A stretch of 7,714 nucleotides of DNA from Chloroflexota bacterium (GTDB lineage: Bacteria > Chloroflexota > Limnocylindria > Limnocylindrales > CSP1-4), in the NCBI GenBank assembly GCA_021789355.1, contig JAJYJR010000267.1, positions 1-7,714 on the forward strand, in the 5' to 3' direction. A program made the translations under genes and the position numbers. Below the pieces are notes generated by a model, which saw nothing but the letters and a program-made list of their open reading frames with translations, was not told the DNA's origin and made no database searches. This document shows, piece by piece, positions 4,266-7,714 of this stretch; position 1 is the first letter of the stretch; the number at the start of each line of letters is the position of its first letter.

Positions 4266-5771
4266 TCAGCCTTGCGGGCCGGTGCGCCGGGTGCCATCCC
4301 GGCGGATCGCCAGCGCGCGCTCGTAGGCCTCGACGTACCGCGGCGCGGACGCCGTCCACGAGAAGTCGCGCGCCATCGCGCGGCGGACGATCCCGCCCCA
4401 GCGGCCGGCATCCCGGTAGGCGGCGATCGCCCGTGCCGCGGCTGCCGCCAGGGCCGCGGGCTCAGCCGGCCCGAACACGAACCCGTCGCCCTCCGCCGGG
4501 CGCGCATCGGCATCGACGACCGTGTCGGCCAGACCGCCGGTCCGCCGCACCACGGGGATGGTCCCGTACCGCATGGCGATCATCTGGCTCTGGCCGCACG
4601 GTTCGAACCGCGACGGCATCAGCAGCAGGTCGCTCGCGGCGTAGATCCGGCGAGCCTCGTCCCGGTCGAACCGCTCCAGGATCGCGACCCGCCCCGGCCA
4701 TCGGCCCGCGATCGCCCGCAGGCCGCGCACCAGGCGTTCGTCGCCCGTGCCCAGGATGACCATCCGTGCCCCACCGGCCAGCATCGCCTCCGCGGCGCCG
4801 GTCAGCAGGTCGAACCCCTTCTGCGGGTCGAGCCTGCCGACCATGCCGAAAATCGGCGCGCCCCGGTCGCCCCAGGCCCCGTCCACGTCGACCGTGTCGA
4901 TCGCGAGGCGCACGGCGAGGTCGGCCTTGCACGCTGCCTTGCCGGCCGGATCCGCCGCCGAGAAGCGCCGGGGCAGGGTCCCGTCCGTCTCGGGATCCCA
5001 CAGGCGAGGGTCGATCCCGTTGAGGATCCCGAGGTACCGGTCCGCCCGGGCGCTCAGCAGGTCGTCGAGCCCCGCGCCGTACTCGGGTGTCCGCGACTCC
5101 TCCGCGTAGGTGGGGCTCACGGTGTTCACGATGTCGGCGCGGGCCACCGCCTCCCGGAGCAGGTCGACACCCTCCGGCTTCCCGACGTCGGCGGGAAGGT
5201 CCAGCGCGGCCGCTCGCTCGCGGGGCACCCACCCGTGGTAGGCGAGATTGTGGCAGGTGAGCATCGTCGCCATGCCCGCCAGCAGGGGGGCCGCGGCGTG
5301 CCGGTGGTCGCGCAGCAGCACGGCCGGTCCGGCCTGCCAGTCGTGACCGTGGAGCACGGCGACGCCGCCTCCCTCCGAGCGGATCGCCTCCAGCGCGGCC
5401 CGCCCGAGCAGCGCGAACCGGGCCCCATTGTCCGGGTAGTCCGACCCGCCCTCGCCGTAGAACCCCGCGCGATCGTAGCTGTGCGGGTGATCGACCAGGC
5501 GCAGGCGGTATCCGTCGGCCCGCGCAGTGAGCAGCTCGACGATCTCGCCCGTTCCGCCCGTTCCGCCCACGCCGCCCACGCCTGGCGTGGGCAACGAGAG
5601 CAGCCGCCGCCCCGCCGGCCCCGGCGGCTCGATGCCCCGGTAGCGCGGCAGATACACGTCCACGTCGTGCCCCAGTTCGCCCAGCGCCCGGGCCAGCGCG
5701 TCGACCACGTCCGCCAGCCCGCCCGTCTTGGCGAACGGCTCGCACTCCGAACTCACCATCGCGATCTTCAT
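4266..5771 (-). CDS. glgA: Glycogen synthase (ADP-glucose type, GT5)
   Basis: This encodes 501 residues, the usual length for GlgA. The enzyme transfers glucose from ADP-glucose to the non-reducing end of an alpha-1,4-glucan in the cytoplasm. The N-terminal Rossmann domain starts with MKIAMVSSECEPFAKTGGLA; Lys15 in KTGGL is the classic donor-binding lysine. Further family segments are HGHDWQAG, CHNLAYHGW, VNTVSPTYAEE and LNGIDPRLWDP. The C-terminal domain has GRLDPQKGFD (Arg313, Lys318 contacting phosphates), SRFEPCGQSQM with Glu390, and RRTGGLADTV. The C-terminal FSW and YVEAYERAL helix is normal. An oddity is a Gly/Thr/Val stretch TPGVGGVGGTGGTG at 62-75, coded by 9-bp repeats in an N-domain loop. 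The ATG is fixed by the conserved N-terminus and follows a TACCAT -10 at eight bases. It diverges from the phosphorylase gene. Neither glgB nor glgC is in the window. Confidence 0.97.
   Translation of the reverse strand: MKIAMVSSECEPFAKTGGLADVVDALARALGELGHDVDVYLPRYRGIEPPGPAGRRLLSLPTPGVGGVGGTGGTGEIVELLTARADGYRLRLVDHPHSYDRAGFYGEGGSDYPDNGARFALLGRAALEAIRSEGGGVAVLHGHDWQAGPAVLLRDHRHAAAPLLAGMATMLTCHNLAYHGWVPRERAAALDLPADVGKPEGVDLLREAVARADIVNTVSPTYAEESRTPEYGAGLDDLLSARADRYLGILNGIDPRLWDPETDGTLPRRFSAADPAGKAACKADLAVRLAIDTVDVDGAWGDRGAPIFGMVGRLDPQKGFDLLTGAAEAMLAGGARMVILGTGDERLVRGLRAIAGRWPGRVAILERFDRDEARRIYAASDLLLMPSRFEPCGQSQMIAMRYGTIPVVRRTGGLADTVVDADARPAEGDGFVFGPAEPAALAAAAARAIAAYRDAGRWGGIVRRAMARDFSWTASAPRYVEAYERALAIRRDGTRRTGPQG
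5551..5592. repeat. 9-bp repeats and a 19-bp near-perfect palindrome inside glgA
   Basis: Three 9-bp units (GTTCCGCCC twice, then ACGCCGCCC) lie at 5551-5577 and encode GGT/GGV steps of the GlgA Gly-rich loop. Overlapping this, 5574-5592 reads GCCCACGCC-T-GGCGTGGGC, perfect 9-bp arms around one central base. A DNA site or slippage product are equally possible. At RNA level the one-base loop is too tight, so only the outer pairs would form. Confidence 0.8.
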
Positions 5772-5779
5772 CAGTCGCG

Positions 5780-5785
5780 ATGGTA
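5780..5785 (-). promoter_or_regulatory. Putative -10 box of glgA
   Basis: On the minus strand TACCAT ends eight bases before the glgA ATG, placing the transcription start within one to three bases of it. There is no Shine-Dalgarno between, consistent with a leaderless message. The -35 position is GC-only and unconvincing. Confidence 0.45.
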
Positions 5786-5859
5786 CGACGGCCGGTCGAG
5801 CCCGCGCGGAGACCGGGGACGAGCCACCCCGGACGCCGCCGCCGCGGTCCTGCGAGCCT

Positions 5860-5892
5860 GCTCCGCGCCGCTCGACGCGTGCGCCGCGGAGC
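5860..5892. other. 8-bp inverted repeat in the glgA-glgP divergent gap
   Basis: GCTCCGCG at 5860-5867 and CGCGGAGC at 5885-5892 are perfect complements separated by 17 nt. There is no T-run, so it is not a standard terminator. It may be a regulator-binding dyad or chance in GC-rich DNA. The rest of 5772-5952 holds only the promoter and operator candidates, with no gene. Confidence 0.35.
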
Positions 5893-5909
5893 CCGGAGGG
5901 GAGGACAGG

Positions 5910-5921
5910 TAAATCGGTTTA
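5910..5921. promoter_or_regulatory. Operator-like palindrome upstream of the phosphorylase gene
   Basis: TAAATCGGTTTA is an imperfect palindrome (five of six positions pair) with a central CG, in an AT-rich island within otherwise GC-rich sequence. The shape resembles LacI-family operators, which often control sugar and polysaccharide genes. It overlaps the -35 position expected for the TAGGAT -10 at 5938, so a repressor bound here would block that promoter. No regulator gene is in the window; the assignment is inference. Confidence 0.35.
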
Positions 5922-5937
5922 TCTCGCCCGGTTCGTG

Positions 5938-5943
5938 TAGGAT
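5938..5943 (+). promoter_or_regulatory. Putative -10 box of the phosphorylase gene
   Basis: TAGGAT ends nine bases before the ATG at 5953, which would give a leader of only a few bases. The region 17 bp upstream is the AT-rich GGTTTA patch, the most plausible -35 in the gap although far from consensus. No Shine-Dalgarno precedes the ATG. Confidence 0.4.
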
Positions 5944-5952
5944 GCCCCACTG

Positions 5953-7714
5953 ATGCAGCAAGCGCCAGTGGTCCCCACCCTCCCGCCGCCGACCTTCCGG
6001 CTGCCCGCCCGGCTGGAGGGGCTCCGGGCCCTCGCGTACAACCTCTACTCCACCTGGCACCCCGAGGTCCGGCAGCTGTTCTCCCGGATCGACCCCGCCG
6101 CGTGGTCCCGCTACCGCAACCCGCTCTCGATCCTGATGAGCCACCAGGCCTGGGGTGAGCTGCTCGAGAACCCGGCGTTCATGGCCGAGTACGACACGAT
6201 CCTGCACGACTTCCAGCGGTACATGGCGAACGGCGCCGGCCACTGGTTCTCGCGGCACCACAGCAAGGCGCTGGACGGCCCTATCGCCTATTTCTGCGCC
6301 GAGTACGGCCTCACCGAGACGCTGGGGGTCTACTCCGGGGGGCTCGGCGTGCTGGCCGGGGATCACGCCAAGACGGCCTCCGACATGGCCCTCCCGTTCG
6401 TCGCGATCGGACTGTTCTACCGGCGCGGCTACTTCCGCCAGACCATCGATGCGGACGGGCACCAGGAGCACGCCTACCCCGACTACGACCCCCTGCGGCT
6501 GCCGCTCCTGCGGGTGGCGTCGCCCGAGGGCGACCCGCTGCAGGTGCCGGTCGAGCTGCCCGGTCGCACCGTCTGGTGCGCCGTCTGGCTTGCGCAGATC
6601 GGCCGCGTCCCGCTCCTGCTGCTCGACACCGACATCGGCGACAACGCGCCGGAGGACCGCCCCATCACCAGCATCCTGTACGTCCGCGGACGCGAGATGC
6701 GCTTCTGCCAGGAGATGGTCCTGGGCGTGGGCGGGGTGCGGGCGCTGCGCGCGCTCGACATCCGGCCGGTGGTATGGCACCTCAACGAGGGCCACTCCGC
6801 CATGATGCTGGTGGAGCGGGCCAGGGAGCTCGTGGCGCAGGGGGCGCCGCTCGACGAGGCGCTCGCGCGGGTGCGGCGCGACTCGGTCTTCACGATCCAT
6901 ACCCCGGTCTCGGCGGGGAACGAGCGGTTCGACGCGGGCCTGGTGCGGCGGATCGCCGCGCCGCTCGGCGCGGAGAACAGCGTGGACCTCGAGCGGATCC
7001 TCGAGCTGGGCCGCGGCGTGGAGGGCGACCCGGGCCAGTTCGACATGACCGCATTCAGCCTGCGGGTCACGAACGCGGCGAACGCGGTGAGCCAGCTGCA
7101 CGCGCAGACTGCGAACACCACGTGGCAGGCGATCCTCGAGCGGCCCATCCTGGGGATCACGAACGGCATCCACGTTCCCAGCTGGGCGGGCCGTCCGATC
7201 CGCAACCTCTACAACGGACAGGGAGCCGATCTGGACGACCTGGACGCCGAGGTTCGGGGCCGACCGTTCTGGGACCGGGTCGATCAGATCGGCGACCGTC
7301 AGCTATGGACCGCGCACACCCGTCAGAAGCTCGAGCTTGCCCACTTCGCGCGGGGGCGGCTCCTCAACCAGCTGGCCCGGCACGGCGAGTCCCCCGAGGA
7401 GCTGGAGGCGCTGAGCCATCTCCTCGACCCGGCCGCGCTGACGATCGGCTTCGCGCGCCGTTTCGCGACCTACAAGCGCGCTTCGCTCCTGTTCAGCGAC
7501 GAGGAGCGGCTCGCACGCATCCTCTGGAACCCCGAGCGACCCGTCCAGGTGGTCTTCGCCGGCAAGGCGCACCCGGCCGACCGTCCGGGCCAGCGGGTGA
7601 TCCAGGAGATCTGGGACCGGAGCCGGTCGCCGCGCCTCAAGGGCCGTGTGTTCATGATCGAGGACTACGACCTGCGCGTGGCGCGCTTCCTGATCCAGGG
7701 CGTCGACGTCTGGC
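5953..7714 (+). CDS. glgP: Alpha-glucan (glycogen/maltodextrin) phosphorylase, C-terminus outside the window
   Basis: The open frame continues uninterrupted to the right edge, showing 587 codons. The enzyme is a GT35, PLP-dependent phosphorylase that releases glucose-1-phosphate from alpha-1,4-glucan. Residues about 15-110 look like the DUF3417 N-terminal domain of the short alpha-glucan phosphorylase subfamily (LEGLRALAYNLYSTWHPEV). Catalytic-domain signatures follow: YFCAEYGLTETLGVYSGGLG from 113, LNEGHSA at 277-283, LGITNGIHVPSW, IGFARRFATYKRA at 498-510, FAGKAHPAD at 535-543, and EDYD from Glu570. The family is about 830-870 residues, so roughly the last third is missing. That part includes the glycine-rich GTSGMK-type motif and the PLP lysine, so activity cannot be judged here. 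ATG 5953 is chosen because it follows the TAGGAT box and gives a normal N-terminus. The gene diverges from glgA across 181 bp, pairing glycogen breakdown with synthesis. The family call is firm; glgP versus malP naming is less certain. Confidence 0.95.
   Translation, partial: MQQAPVVPTLPPPTFRLPARLEGLRALAYNLYSTWHPEVRQLFSRIDPAAWSRYRNPLSILMSHQAWGELLENPAFMAEYDTILHDFQRYMANGAGHWFSRHHSKALDGPIAYFCAEYGLTETLGVYSGGLGVLAGDHAKTASDMALPFVAIGLFYRRGYFRQTIDADGHQEHAYPDYDPLRLPLLRVASPEGDPLQVPVELPGRTVWCAVWLAQIGRVPLLLLDTDIGDNAPEDRPITSILYVRGREMRFCQEMVLGVGGVRALRALDIRPVVWHLNEGHSAMMLVERARELVAQGAPLDEALARVRRDSVFTIHTPVSAGNERFDAGLVRRIAAPLGAENSVDLERILELGRGVEGDPGQFDMTAFSLRVTNAANAVSQLHAQTANTTWQAILERPILGITNGIHVPSWAGRPIRNLYNGQGADLDDLDAEVRGRPFWDRVDQIGDRQLWTAHTRQKLELAHFARGRLLNQLARHGESPEELEALSHLLDPAALTIGFARRFATYKRASLLFSDEERLARILWNPERPVQVVFAGKAHPADRPGQRVIQEIWDRSRSPRLKGRVFMIEDYDLRVARFLIQGVDVW

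Noticed and set aside
4462..7173. Long minus-strand frame of about 900 codons across glgA and the phosphorylase
   Set aside because: It overlaps glgA in another frame and lies antisense to the phosphorylase, both strongly conserved. It is a shadow frame without domain signal.
5953..7714. Possible frameshift in the phosphorylase, since no closed frame is visible
   Set aside because: The frame was followed from ATG 5953 to the window edge with conserved motifs in register throughout. It is open only because the gene continues outside the window.

Overview
The window is a very GC-rich bacterial chromosomal segment. Four genes are strongly supported (one cut by the window's right edge), and a fifth is cut by the left edge. 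They are housekeeping or metabolic genes, and I see no phage, transposon, CRISPR or defence locus. The composition, the leaderless-looking promoters (TANNNT just before the start codon) and the style of the glycogen enzymes suit a high-GC Chloroflexota or Actinomycetota relative. The sequence alone does not settle the phylum.

Layout, left to right. (1) 1-476, minus strand: a macro-domain protein of the ADP-ribose / O-acetyl-ADP-ribose deacetylase type, lacking its last residues. (2) 513-1590: about 1.08 kb with no convincing gene. It is built almost entirely of short GC-rich direct and tandem repeats, each block with its own unit (18/19, 28, 16, 52, 21, 40, 42 and 18 bp). It also holds C-run clusters that read as G-quadruplex motifs on the minus strand, and a putative -10 box at 1372. 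(3) 1591-3135, plus: an FAD-dependent oxidoreductase of the D-amino acid oxidase / gamma-glutamylputrescine oxidase-like family, with an in-frame TAPGTPPG repeat inserted in its middle. (4) 3134-3197: a four-unit 16-bp tandem repeat that begins inside the stop codon of gene 3. (5) 3280-4230, plus: an alpha/beta-hydrolase with an apparently complete Ser-Asp-His triad. (6) 4231-4265: a 35-bp convergent gap made of a 10-bp G-rich repeat. (7) 4266-5771, minus: glycogen synthase GlgA. (8) 5772-5952: a divergent promoter region with an operator-like palindrome. (9) 5953-7714, plus: an alpha-glucan phosphorylase (GlgP/MalP type), cut by the window's right edge before its PLP lysine.

Functionally, glgA and glgP form a divergent pair for making and breaking down alpha-1,4-glucan. 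The shared 181-bp gap makes joint control plausible. The macro-domain protein, oxidoreductase and hydrolase have no clear functional link to the pair or to each other.

The most unusual property is the repeat load. Most noncoding gaps, plus loops of two proteins, carry separate families of small tandem duplications, as if local microduplication is very active in this genome. No previously undescribed multi-gene system could be supported here. The best leads are the repeat blocks, the G-quadruplex candidates and the recurrent 14-bp motif.
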